From Bacteriovorax sp. BSW11_IV (GTDB taxonomy: Bacteria; Bdellovibrionota; Bacteriovoracia; Bacteriovoracales; Bacteriovoracaceae), in NCBI RefSeq assembly GCF_000447755.1, contig NZ_AUNE01000045.1:1-64000 (forward strand): a DNA stretch of 64,000 nucleotides. The letters are read 5' to 3'. Position numbers and translations under genes: made by a program. Positions 27,438 through 36,155 of the stretch are shown one piece after another (within the stretch, counting starts at the first letter, position 1; every line of letters starts with the position of its first letter). Under the pieces are notes generated by a model that saw nothing but the letters and a program-made list of their open reading frames with translations, had not been told where the DNA came from and did no database searches.

Positions 27438-28214
27438 ATGAAAGTTGTAATTTTAGCAGGTGGTCTAGGAACAAGATTGGCTGAAGAAACAAACTTAAGA
27501 CCAAAACCAATGGTTGAGATCGGTGGAATGCCAATTTTGTGGCACATTATGAAAATTTACTCTCACTATGGTTACAACGAATTCTTACCAGCACTTGGAT
27601 ACAAGGGTCACGTTATTAAAGAATTCTTCACAGATTATCTAACAAGAAGTTGCGATATTACAGTAAATCTTGGATCTGGAAAGATTGAGCATAAGAATAA
27701 TAAAATTAGTGAAGATTGGATTATTCGTTTGAATGATACAGGTAAAGATTCTCTAACTGGTGGAAGACTTCACCGTTTGGAGTCTGAGCTTGCTGGTGAA
27801 GAAACATTCATGCTTACTTATGGTGATGGAGTTGCAAATGTAGATATTGAAAAGCTAGTTGCGTTCCACAAGTCACACGGAAAAATTGCGACTGTAACAG
27901 CAGTTCGTCCTCCTGCACGTTTTGGTGCCTTAGAAATTAACGAAGGAAAAGTAACTCAGTTCCACGAGAAACCACAAGTAGGTGAAGGGTGGATCAATGG
28001 TGGTTTCTTCGTATTCAATAAAGAAGTATTCAAGTATTTAAATGGTGATATGACTATTCTTGAAAAAGAGCCTCTAGAGAATCTTGCAAAAGATAATCAA
28101 CTAATGGCGTTCAAGCACGACGGTTTCTGGCACTGTATGGATACAATCAGAGACAAAGATACTTTAAATAATCTTTGGGCCTCTGGCGATGCTCCTTGGA
28201 AAGTTTGGAAATAA
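27438..28214 (+). CDS. rfbF: Glucose-1-phosphate cytidylyltransferase
   Basis: RfbF makes CDP-glucose from glucose-1-phosphate and CTP. It has VVILAGGLGTRLAEET, KPMVEIGGMPILWHIMK and GWINGGFFVFNKEVF, all hallmarks of the enzyme; 258 residues, as usual. The frame starts at 27432, but the ATG at 27438 has AAAGG at a proper distance and gives the family's usual MKVVILAGG start. It is followed three bases later by rfbG. Confidence 0.95.
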   Translation: MKVVILAGGLGTRLAEETNLRPKPMVEIGGMPILWHIMKIYSHYGYNEFLPALGYKGHVIKEFFTDYLTRSCDITVNLGSGKIEHKNNKISEDWIIRLNDTGKDSLTGGRLHRLESELAGEETFMLTYGDGVANVDIEKLVAFHKSHGKIATVTAVRPPARFGALEINEGKVTQFHEKPQVGEGWINGGFFVFNKEVFKYLNGDMTILEKEPLENLAKDNQLMAFKHDGFWHCMDTIRDKDTLNNLWASGDAPWKVWK

Positions 28215-28217
28215 GCG

Positions 28218-29318
28218 ATGTTTGGAAATATTTATAAAGGCAAAAAAGTAATTGTAACGGGCAACACTGGCTTTAAGGGATCATGGCTAACGACATGGTT
28301 ACTTGAGCTAGGGGCCAATGTCGTTGGAATTTCTGACTGTGTTCCAACAACTCCTTCAATGTTTGAAGAGCTAAAGCTTCGTGAAAAAATTAAGTATTAC
28401 GAACTTGATATTAGAAACTTCGAACAGCTTAAAGAAGTCATTGTTGCAGAGAAACCTGATTTTGTATTTCACTTGGCCGCTCAGGCCATCGTTTCAACTT
28501 CATATTCAAACCCTCTTGAAACAATTCAAGTAAATGCAATGGGAACTGCCCATGTTCTTGAATCACTGAGAGCTCTCACAAACAACTGTGTGGCCATCAT
28601 GATTACAAGTGATAAGTGTTACGAAAATGTAGAATGGTGTTGGGGATATAAAGAAACAGACGCTCTTGGTGGAAAAGATATTTATTCTGCTTCTAAGGCC
28701 GCTGCTGAAGTAATCATCCACGCATACCAAAAATCATTCTTTGCTGATGAAAATGGCAACGTGAAAATTGCTGTTGCTCGCGCTGGTAATGTTATTGGCG
28801 GTGGTGACTGGGCAAAAGATAGAATCGTTGTTGATTGCGTGAAAAGTTGGAGTAATGGTGAAGTTGTTGAAATTCGCTCACCAAGTGCAACTAGACCATG
28901 GCAACACGTTCTCGAGCCACTAAGTGGTTACTTGGCCCTAGGACAAGATATTTCATCTGATAATTCTCTTCATGGTGAAGCATTTAATTTTGGTCCAAGA
29001 GCAGAGCAAAACAGAACGGTTCTTGAGCTACTAGAAGACCTTTCTAAGTTCTGGCACTTTGATAATGCAAATGAAGCCTACTCTGTAGTTGAAAATAGAC
29101 CATTTAATGAAGCAGGACTTCTGAAGCTTAATTGTGACAAGGCCCTTTTCTCAATGAAGTGGCAAGCAACAATGAATTACAAGAGCACTGTTAGCTTTGT
29201 AAGTAAGTGGTACTACAGCTTCTATAAAGAGAAAAAAAATATGTTCGATTTAACTATTGGGCAAATTAAAGAATATTCAGAAATGGCATGTGAACAAGAG
29301 TTGAAATGGACAAAATAG
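28218..29318 (+). CDS. rfbG: CDP-glucose 4,6-dehydratase
   Basis: RfbG converts CDP-glucose to CDP-4-keto-6-deoxyglucose with NAD. Its extended-SDR motifs are VTGNTGFKGSWLTTWL (a signature of this subfamily), FHLAAQAIVSTSY, ITSDKCYENVEW and YSASKAAAEVI with the Tyr/Lys pair. Length 366 is typical. It overlaps the next gene by 13 bases. With rfbF it supplies the CDP branch; the usual next enzyme, the His-type RfbH dehydrase, is not here. Confidence 0.95.
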   Translation: MFGNIYKGKKVIVTGNTGFKGSWLTTWLLELGANVVGISDCVPTTPSMFEELKLREKIKYYELDIRNFEQLKEVIVAEKPDFVFHLAAQAIVSTSYSNPLETIQVNAMGTAHVLESLRALTNNCVAIMITSDKCYENVEWCWGYKETDALGGKDIYSASKAAAEVIIHAYQKSFFADENGNVKIAVARAGNVIGGGDWAKDRIVVDCVKSWSNGEVVEIRSPSATRPWQHVLEPLSGYLALGQDISSDNSLHGEAFNFGPRAEQNRTVLELLEDLSKFWHFDNANEAYSVVENRPFNEAGLLKLNCDKALFSMKWQATMNYKSTVSFVSKWYYSFYKEKKNMFDLTIGQIKEYSEMACEQELKWTK

Positions 29319-29743
29319 AAGGACTCGTTCTTACTCCATTAAAGATCATTGATCATCCTCTTGGCAATATTATGCACGGGATGAAGGCCTCTGATGAGAC
29401 TTATAAGTCTTTTGGTGAGGCCTATTTTTCATTCGTAAATTGCGGCTCTGTTAAGGGCTGGAAGCTACATACTAAAATGATTTTGAATTTGGTTGTACCA
29501 CTTGGGGAAATCAGATTTGTGGCCTTTGATGATAGAGAGAACTCTAAAACGAAAGGACAATTTCAAGAAATCATTTTATCGCGCAATAACTATCAAAAAT
29601 TAACTGTTCCTCCTGGTGTTTGGTTGGCCTTTCAAGGTCGCTCACAAGGTGAGAATCTGTTGTTAAATATGGCCTCGATTGAACACGATCCTAGTGAGGC
29701 CATCAATAAATCTCTTGAGGAAATCCAATATGACTGGAACTAA
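29306..29743 (+). CDS. RmlC-like cupin, nucleotide-sugar epimerase/isomerase family
   Basis: A 145-residue protein resembling the dTDP-4-dehydrorhamnose 3,5-epimerase family but shorter than RmlC (about 180). GWKLHTKMILNLVVPLGEIRFVAFD corresponds to the jelly-roll core with one His kept, and TVPPGVWLAFQG to the active-site end. Between rfbG and an aminotransferase it probably epimerises or isomerises the CDP-4-keto-6-deoxy sugar before amination. It overlaps the genes on both sides, which suggests tight coupling. Confidence 0.75.
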   Translation: MDKIEGLVLTPLKIIDHPLGNIMHGMKASDETYKSFGEAYFSFVNCGSVKGWKLHTKMILNLVVPLGEIRFVAFDDRENSKTKGQFQEIILSRNNYQKLTVPPGVWLAFQGRSQGENLLLNMASIEHDPSEAINKSLEEIQYDWN

Positions 29744-30848
29744 TATTCGTCTTTCAAAATGTTCAATTTCTCAAACAGAAAAAGATGCGGTAATGCGCGC
29801 ATTGAATAATGAATACTTTGGAATGGGAAAAGAAGTTCAAGCTTTTGAATCTGAACTAAAAGAGTATTTTGGATGTGAAGGCGAAGTTATTTGTGTAAAC
29901 ACTGGAACATCTGCTCTTCATATTACTCTGGCCTGTTTAGATATTGGTCCAGGAGATGAAGTTCTTGTCCCTTCTTTGACATACGTTGCTTCTTATCAGG
30001 CGATTTCTGCAACTGGGGCAACGCCTGTTTCATGTGATGTGGATTTAGACTCAGCATTTATCAGTATTGAAGATGCGAGAAAAAAAATTACAAAAAAGAC
30101 TAAGGCGATTATGCCTGTTCACTATGCAAGCAACAGTTTGCAAATTGATGCCGTTTACAAATTAGCAAAAGAGTTCAATCTAAGAGTCATCGAAGATGCT
30201 GCTCACTCTGTGGGATGTGAACGTGATGGGAAGAGAGTTGGCGCAATCGGAGATATCCTGTGCTTTAGCTTTGATGGAATTAAAAACATCACAAGTGGAG
30301 AAGGTGGGGCCGTCGTCACTGCTGATCAAACCCTTGCTCAAAGAATTAAAGATGCCCGACTTTTAGGCGTGGAAAAAGACACAGAAAAAAGATTTTCAGG
30401 TGAAAGATCTTGGGTATTCGATGTGAATCATCAAGGATTTCGCTATCATATGAGCGACATTATGGCCGCTCTAGGTAGAGCACAGCTGTCTCGCCTCGAT
30501 TTCCTAAAGCAAAGAAGACAAGAGATTGCTCTCCAATACTTTGAGGGCCTTAACATGAATTCGGCCATCGAACTTTTCAATTTCGATTATAAAAATATCT
30601 GCTCACATATCTTTGTTATCAAAGTAAAAGATGGCAAAAGAGACGCCCTGAGAGATTATTTACAAGACAATAATGTGGCCACGGGTGTTCACTACTATCC
30701 AAACCACTTTTTATCTAAATACAAGTCTGAACCTCTCGCTAATGTTGAGACTTTATACGGACAAATTTTGACTCTTCCAATTCATCCGGACTTAACTTCT
30801 AGTGATATTTCTAGGGTGATTGAGCTGATCAATAAATTTGGCCTCTAA
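29730..30848 (+). CDS. DegT/DnrJ/EryC1 sugar aminotransferase (lysine type)
   Basis: A PLP-dependent nucleotide-sugar aminotransferase of 372 residues. NTGTSALHITLACLDIGPGDEV (PLP phosphate region), VIEDAAHSVG with the PLP Asp, and SFDGIKNITSGEGG with the Schiff-base Lys (about 185) are clear. Because the lysine is kept, it should transfer an amino group; it is not the His-type 3-dehydrase RfbH found in paratose and tyvelose pathways. Predicted product: a CDP-amino-6-deoxy sugar. The frame opens at 29679; ATG 29730 has a GAGG site nine bases upstream. The stop lies in the loop of a terminator hairpin. Confidence 0.88.
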   Translation: MTGTNIRLSKCSISQTEKDAVMRALNNEYFGMGKEVQAFESELKEYFGCEGEVICVNTGTSALHITLACLDIGPGDEVLVPSLTYVASYQAISATGATPVSCDVDLDSAFISIEDARKKITKKTKAIMPVHYASNSLQIDAVYKLAKEFNLRVIEDAAHSVGCERDGKRVGAIGDILCFSFDGIKNITSGEGGAVVTADQTLAQRIKDARLLGVEKDTEKRFSGERSWVFDVNHQGFRYHMSDIMAALGRAQLSRLDFLKQRRQEIALQYFEGLNMNSAIELFNFDYKNICSHIFVIKVKDGKRDALRDYLQDNNVATGVHYYPNHFLSKYKSEPLANVETLYGQILTLPIHPDLTSSDISRVIELINKFGL

Positions 30849-30866
30849 TTAGAGGCCTTTATTTTT
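30840..30866. terminator. Bidirectional terminator holding both stop codons
   Basis: A perfect 18-base palindrome (30840-30857, seven-base-pair GC-rich stem and AATT loop) is followed by a T-run (30858-30866). The stop of the plus gene (30846-30848) and that of the convergent minus gene (30845-30847) both lie at its centre. Confidence 0.85.
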
Positions 30867-31930
30867 TTTGCAAAATTAATAAATTTATTTTCGATAAGAT
30901 AATAAGATAGAAGAGAAAATAGAATACATAGTCCGAATATAGAAAAGAATTCTAAATATGGGTTTCCTAATTTATTTAAACCTATCGCAGTAGTTATGCT
31001 AAAGATTGGGAAATGATAAATATAAACACCATACGAAACATCTGGCATTTTAATTTTTATTGCAGGAATGAAAAGTCCAACGGCCAACACTAAAATTGCG
31101 AGAACGATTGGATAACTGAAAGAGTGGATCCAAGGACTTAAAATATGGCCGTAAAATTTGTCATAGAACATTGGAATAGAAAATAAAATTAGGAATGCAA
31201 ACGTTTTCCTCTTTTTTATGCGATCAAAAAACAGTTTTAAATATATGCCACTTAAAAAGTACGAAGCAAAAGAAAAAAATGATGTTCTAAATGATAGGGC
31301 ATAATTTAGAGTTTCAGCGCTATAATAGCTTTGATGAATCACTTCAGAGCAATAACCACTATATAAAAATAGGATTAGACTTATGTAGTGAAAATAACGT
31401 TTATCTTTAAAGAAAAGTAGAAAAGGTGCAAGAATATAAAACTGAACTTCTACTACTAGTGTCCAAAAAGCACCGTGGGCGTAATATCTGCCATGTTCAG
31501 GAAGATTGAAAATCTTTCCCCCCACCATAGGCATCATATCTTGAAAAGCAAGCATATTAAAAACTGATAGAAGATATTCTCTTTCATTAATCCCATAATA
31601 GATTGAGCTCAATAAAACGACTGTAACGGTTATTACTATGGGTGGATAAATTCTAAAAAATCTTTTCAAAGAATATTTCATAAAGCTCTTACTGTTTAAA
31701 TAGCTTGATGAAATTAAAAGGCCGCTAATAATAAAAAATGACTTTACTGCAAAGTCACCATCTAAGAAGTTAAGCTTTAGTTTTTGGTGAATAAAATACA
31801 TGACTTCAGCAGCACTCGGGAAATGACCAAAAAGAACAATTAGTGCTAAAAATAACCTCAAAAGATTCCAGTTATTATTCTGACCATTATCATCAAGAGA
31901 TGAATTTAAAAAGTTAGAGAATCGAGACAT
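30845..31930 (-). CDS. Acyltransferase-3 family O-acyltransferase
   Basis: A 361-residue membrane enzyme with about ten helices and no SGNH domain. LLRLFLALIVLFGHFPSA has the catalytic His (36); FAVKSFFIISGLLISSSYL and AFWTLVVEVQFYILAP are the other family motifs. It should O-acetylate a sugar of the repeat unit. It overlaps the upstream GT-C-like gene by 17 bases, so they are co-transcribed. Confidence 0.88.
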   Translation of the reverse strand: MSRFSNFLNSSLDDNGQNNNWNLLRLFLALIVLFGHFPSAAEVMYFIHQKLKLNFLDGDFAVKSFFIISGLLISSSYLNSKSFMKYSLKRFFRIYPPIVITVTVVLLSSIYYGINEREYLLSVFNMLAFQDMMPMVGGKIFNLPEHGRYYAHGAFWTLVVEVQFYILAPFLLFFKDKRYFHYISLILFLYSGYCSEVIHQSYYSAETLNYALSFRTSFFSFASYFLSGIYLKLFFDRIKKRKTFAFLILFSIPMFYDKFYGHILSPWIHSFSYPIVLAILVLAVGLFIPAIKIKMPDVSYGVYIYHFPIFSITTAIGLNKLGNPYLEFFSIFGLCILFSLLSYYLIENKFINFAKKIKASN

Positions 31931-33368
31931 ATAAAAAACTCAAAAATAAAAAGTAATAAGTAATATGTTTATCTGAAAATTTTTTTTCGAAAAAAGCTTC
32001 AAAACTTTTGAATTTTCCTGATACTTTAGGAAGGAATTTTAAAAACATCGTTTTACCATCATTTTCTAACCAGTAAAAACCAACTATAAAATAAGTTAAA
32101 ATTGAAGGCATAATTAATCTTGGTGTCCAGTATCCGGCCTTGTAAGTATTGAACACAAATGGCAATGGAATTAAGATAATTGAATGAAAACCAATCGCTA
32201 ATAGTAGTGCAGAGCTAATATAACTTGAAGTGACATCAGACTTCTTTTCATTTATTAATTGTTTTGTAATTGTCACAAACATAGCAAGTAGCCCAAATAA
32301 ACTAATAAATGAAATAGGCAAAGATAAAACAAGAGCCAAGGGATTTAAAACTTTTGTGATTTTATGCCTTTTTCTTTTAGGATTTTCTAATGAATCAATT
32401 CCTGCCTCTCTGATGTTTTGATTTCTACTTCCAAACTTTTTAGGCCAATCCTTTGCAGCTAATCTCTGAAAGAACGTTTGTGCATCAAAGTAGAGTGAGT
32501 AGTGGATTAAACCTAAATAACTGAATCGATGATTTTCTCTTATCGACATACTATCATCAGGCGCCATTAATAGTTTTAGATCATTAAATTTTGGGAAGGT
32601 AATGTCGATGATATTCATATCGGCAGGGCCACCCCTTTTATCCCAGTGTTGATGGGTTGTAACACTTTTTGCCTTGTAGCTTAGATACATTTGATTGAGA
32701 AATAAACTAGTTGGTATAAGAAGTGCGATAAATGGAATCAGGACATTATGAATAGTTTTTTTATCTTTGAAAAAATTGACTATATAAAGAAGTCCAAGAG
32801 GAGGAAGTAGTCCTACGAAAGTATATTTAAACCAAAGACCGATCGAAACCATGAAACTAGTAATTAACCATGCTTTTGATTTTTCGTTATTTGTCGATTG
32901 TGTAGAAATAATATCCTTTACATAAAATACAGAGAGAATAAACGGAAGAACTGTTAGTGCGTCACATGAAATAACGATTGAGTGAATTACTCTGAAGGGG
33001 ACGAACGATAATAGTAATATAAGTCCATTTTGGAGTGCTTTATTTTTGATGGTTTTTAAAATGAGAATATCAAAGAAAAATACAGCAAGAATATTAATCA
33101 GTAGTAGTAGAAATGCATAAGCTTCGAATACATATTGAGTTGATACGACACTTTCAACAAGATAACCGAGAACATAGAAGCCTGGGGGGTTTGTATTACT
33201 ATATGAAAAACCAGTGTCTTTATAGGCAAGTATCTTAGAAGAGTGCCAACCCCAATCCTGGGCAATGTATCCATATCCATATATTGCCCAAATGCCTTGT
33301 ATTACTAATATTATCGAAGATATTAGGATTATTTTTTTTTGAGTTTTATCTAGTTCTATAATTTTCAT
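31914..33368 (-). CDS. GT-C-type membrane glycosyltransferase-like protein
   Basis: A 484-residue protein with about eleven helices. The first exported loop has QDWGWHS (Asp38) and later NPPGFYVLGY, the pattern of GT39/ArnT-like enzymes that use polyprenyl-phosphate sugars. It has a long loop around 230-320 (WDKRGGPADMN region). It probably adds a side-branch sugar on the periplasmic side. It lies next to colD (4-bp overlap) and the acyltransferase. It could be another type of membrane transferase; GT-C assignment is by topology and loop motif. Confidence 0.65.
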   Translation of the reverse strand: MKIIELDKTQKKIILISSIILVIQGIWAIYGYGYIAQDWGWHSSKILAYKDTGFSYSNTNPPGFYVLGYLVESVVSTQYVFEAYAFLLLLINILAVFFFDILILKTIKNKALQNGLILLLSFVPFRVIHSIVISCDALTVLPFILSVFYVKDIISTQSTNNEKSKAWLITSFMVSIGLWFKYTFVGLLPPLGLLYIVNFFKDKKTIHNVLIPFIALLIPTSLFLNQMYLSYKAKSVTTHQHWDKRGGPADMNIIDITFPKFNDLKLLMAPDDSMSIRENHRFSYLGLIHYSLYFDAQTFFQRLAAKDWPKKFGSRNQNIREAGIDSLENPKRKRHKITKVLNPLALVLSLPISFISLFGLLAMFVTITKQLINEKKSDVTSSYISSALLLAIGFHSIILIPLPFVFNTYKAGYWTPRLIMPSILTYFIVGFYWLENDGKTMFLKFLPKVSGKFKSFEAFFEKKFSDKHITYYFLFLSFLYVSIL

Positions 33369-34543
33369 CTATTATCAATTTCTTTTAATGTTCTAATTAA
33401 TAAATCAATTTCACTTTTTATATTGAATTGATGATTTCCAACAAAAAATCCATTTTTATCAATGTAATCAGAATTTTTTAGATCTTGATGAATTTCATAA
33501 TCGAAATATTTAATGACATCATTTTTTGCAAAATTACCAGCAACGATAGGTCTACAATCAATATTCTTTTCAATTAAAATTTTGACAAGTTCATTTCTAG
33601 AAACAGGTGAATTCTTATTTAGAATAATTGCAAAGCCAAACCAGCTACTTTCTTCTATTTCCTGCTGATATCGTAAGAAAGATATTTCTTTAATTTGTTT
33701 TAGAAAGTACTTTGCATTTTCTCTTCTTTCTTTAATAAATTTTGGCAGTTTTTTTAGTTGCTCAATACCAATCGCTCCACTCATTTCTACAGGACGTACA
33801 TTGTACCCAGGCAATACAAATTTGAACGATTCTTCGAATGGATTATCAGATTTCATACCTGTGACAAGGTTCTCTTTAGGTAGATTTCTAGTCCAACCAT
33901 GAGCTCTTAATGATAAGAGAATATGGTAAAGTTCTTCGTCATCTGTATTAATTACCCCGCCCTCCATTGTGGAAATATGATGGCTGAAAAACGTACTGAA
34001 TGTACCCATTGTTCCAAAAGTACCGGCTTGTTTACCTTTGTACTTCGCACCCATTGATTCACAGTTATCTTCAATTAATATTATGTTTCTTTCTTTCATC
34101 AATGAATTAATACTGTCGAAGCAATTAGGATTTCCTAATAGATTTACAGCGACAATCATTCTAGTCTTATCAGTAAGAGATGATTTCAATGCATCTAAAT
34201 CATAATTTAGAGTATTAATATCAATATCAACGAATTTAAGTTTGAGGCCATATTGATACAGAGGATAATAAGTTGTAGACCAAGATACTGCTGGAACAAT
34301 GACCTCATCTCCACGTTTTAATGGATTATTTTTTTTATAAAATAAAGCTGCAACAGCGAGAAGATTTGCAGAAGAACCAGAATTAACCATTACTGAATAC
34401 TTTGAACCAGTGAATTCTGAGAAAGCTTTTTCGAAGTTTTGAACTTCTTTACCCATCGAAAACATATTACTATCAATTACTCTTTGAATTGCTGTAATCT
34501 CTTCTTTGTCCCAACTGCTAGATGCAAGGCTGTAGCTGTCCAT
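33365..34543 (-). CDS. colD: GDP-4-keto-6-deoxy-D-mannose 3-dehydratase
   Basis: ColD has the aminotransferase fold but a His in place of the PLP-binding Lys and removes the 3-hydroxyl with PLP and glutamate. Here FFSHHISTMEGG has His188 and His189 in place of the Lys; His188 is the catalytic base reported for E. coli O55 ColD. Other matches to that protein, from memory, are VPAVSWSTTYYPLYQYGL, LGNPNCFDSIN, IEDNCESMGAKY and RAHGWTRNLPKEN. Length 392. With gmd and colC nearby it completes GDP-L-colitose synthesis. It shares a 4-bp overlap with the GT-C-like gene. Confidence 0.93.
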   Translation of the reverse strand: MDSYSLASSSWDKEEITAIQRVIDSNMFSMGKEVQNFEKAFSEFTGSKYSVMVNSGSSANLLAVAALFYKKNNPLKRGDEVIVPAVSWSTTYYPLYQYGLKLKFVDIDINTLNYDLDALKSSLTDKTRMIVAVNLLGNPNCFDSINSLMKERNIILIEDNCESMGAKYKGKQAGTFGTMGTFSTFFSHHISTMEGGVINTDDEELYHILLSLRAHGWTRNLPKENLVTGMKSDNPFEESFKFVLPGYNVRPVEMSGAIGIEQLKKLPKFIKERRENAKYFLKQIKEISFLRYQQEIEESSWFGFAIILNKNSPVSRNELVKILIEKNIDCRPIVAGNFAKNDVIKYFDYEIHQDLKNSDYIDKNGFFVGNHQFNIKSEIDLLIRTLKEIDNR

Positions 34544-35458
34544 TTATTTAATACTCCTATAGAAATCAATTGTTTCACTTAATCCTTGTTTTAAGGAATA
34601 TGATGGCTTCCAGTCTGTTTCACTTAATAGAGAGGTATCTACTTTTTTCCTAAGCATTCCTACTGGTTTTGTAAGATCGTGTTCAAGAACTCCTTCAAAA
34701 CCTAAAATTGCACAAACTTCATTATAGTATTGATTAATTGTGAAATCAGACTCTAAACCTACGTTTAGGATATTTGGTATCTTATCAAAGTTAAGAATTG
34801 AATATTCAATGAAAGAAGCGAAATCCTTAGTATACATGAATTCTCTTCTTGCATTACCATCCCCCCAGACAACAATTTTATCAAGACCTTTTTCTTTAGC
34901 CTCAATCACTTTTCTAATTATTGCAGGAACTAGATGAGATCGTTCTTCTGAAAAGTTGTCATATTTTCCATAAAGATTGCATGGGATAATTGTTTTATAG
35001 CTAAGATTTGTTGATTCATTTAAATATTGGCATAATTTTAAAACTGTAATTTTCGCTAGAGCATAACCTTCATTTGTTGGTTCTAGCTCACCCGTCATAA
35101 GGTGTGACTCTTTAATTGGTTCGCTATAATTTCTAGGATAAATGCAAGAACTACCGATATTAAGAAAATTTTGGATATTATTTTCTTTAGCAGCAAGAAC
35201 CAAATTTTTACCCATTTCAAGATTCTCGTATAAAAAATTGAAAGGATCTTTCATATTTGCTTGAATTCCGCCGACCTTACCAGCGCAATGAATTACAAAA
35301 TCAAATTTTTTTCCTTTTAAGTAGTTTGAGACATCTTCTTTTTTTAAAAGGTTAAGAGTTTTGCTAGAGGGAGCATCTATATCAAAGTTTTTGTTTTGAA
35401 GTTGCTCAAGCAGGTTTCTTCCAACCATACCTGAGCCACCAGATATGAATATTTTCAT
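34544..35458 (-). CDS. colC: GDP-colitose synthase / GDP-fucose-synthase-like epimerase-reductase
   Basis: A 304-residue extended SDR of the WcaG (GDP-L-fucose synthase) type: ISGGSGMVGRNLLEQL, HCAGKVGGIQANM, NIGSSCIYPRN, and YALAKITVLKL with the Tyr/Lys pair. WcaG and ColC are close relatives; position between colD and gmd with no other use for fucose argues for ColC, which 5-epimerises and reduces GDP-4-keto-3,6-dideoxymannose to GDP-L-colitose. The frame opens at GTG 35479; ATG 35458 fits the Rossmann start better. It ends one base before colD begins. Confidence 0.87.
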   Translation of the reverse strand: MKIFISGGSGMVGRNLLEQLQNKNFDIDAPSSKTLNLLKKEDVSNYLKGKKFDFVIHCAGKVGGIQANMKDPFNFLYENLEMGKNLVLAAKENNIQNFLNIGSSCIYPRNYSEPIKESHLMTGELEPTNEGYALAKITVLKLCQYLNESTNLSYKTIIPCNLYGKYDNFSEERSHLVPAIIRKVIEAKEKGLDKIVVWGDGNARREFMYTKDFASFIEYSILNFDKIPNILNVGLESDFTINQYYNEVCAILGFEGVLEHDLTKPVGMLRKKVDTSLLSETDWKPSYSLKQGLSETIDFYRSIK

Positions 35459-35459
35459 C

Positions 35460-36155
35460 TTATTTGCCAAATAATTCACTTAGAAATCTTTTAATGAATC
35501 TGATTCCTGTAGGGATACTCGGTGCCCCAGTGTCTCCAGCAAGGCGATTACCTTCAATCGTCGGAAATTCTACAATATTCAATTTGTTTTTAAATGCTCT
35601 AATTGTCATCTGATATTCGATTGTATAATCAGGTGCTGTTAAATTTAAACGTTCGAACGCTTGTCGAGTAAGTGCCCTGTAGCCATTTATCGAATCATAA
35701 ATAAATGGACCAGTTTTTTTAAAGCATAGGTTGGCCATGATGTTAAATGCGTTATTGGCCCATTTTCTCCATTTGAAAAATTGATCATCTTCTTCATTTC
35801 GAGACTCTTTCATCATCCTTGAGGCAATAACAAGATCAGCTCCAGACTTAATAATATTTTTAAACTTTGGTAGATCTTCAATTGCTTCATTTCCATCAGG
35901 AGAAAAGAAAATAAGAAGATCTGAGTCTAAATTTTTAAAAGCTTGCATAAAAGCATCGCCTCTACCTTTTTTACTTTGACCAATAATACGAACACCTTTG
36001 TTTTGGAAGAATTCAACAGTACCGTCTGTCGAACCACCATCAACAGCAACAATCTCATCGTATCCTGCCTCTGGAGATGGCTTTGGAATTTTGTCAAAGA
36101 TGAGGTTAAGGCATTCAATTTCGTTAAACGTCATTAGTACAAGTGTTGTTTTCAT
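35460..36155 (-). CDS. Glycosyltransferase family 2 (DPM1-like)
   Basis: A 231-residue GT2 without membrane helices: [35 protein letters not shown], and FFSPDGNEA as the acidic motif. DPM1-like enzymes charge polyprenyl phosphate with a sugar from GDP-mannose or similar donors. Here it could make a polyprenyl-phosphate donor for the GT-C proteins at 31914 and 38878, or transfer a repeat-unit sugar. It overlaps the gmd stop by four bases (ATGA) and ends just before colC. Confidence 0.8.
   Translation of the reverse strand: MKTTLVLMTFNEIECLNLIFDKIPKPSPEAGYDEIVAVDGGSTDGTVEFFQNKGVRIIGQSKKGRGDAFMQAFKNLDSDLLIFFSPDGNEAIEDLPKFKNIIKSGADLVIASRMMKESRNEEDDQFFKWRKWANNAFNIMANLCFKKTGPFIYDSINGYRALTRQAFERLNLTAPDYTIEYQMTIRAFKNKLNIVEFPTIEGNRLAGDTGAPSIPTGIRFIKRFLSELFGK

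Noticed and set aside
29730-30848. RfbH, the CDP-sugar 3-dehydrase
   Set aside because: Lys is present at the PLP site (SFDGIKN) where RfbH has His.
33365-34543. Ordinary sugar aminotransferase
   Set aside because: The PLP-binding Lys is replaced by His in FFSHHISTMEGG, so it is a dehydratase of the ColD type.
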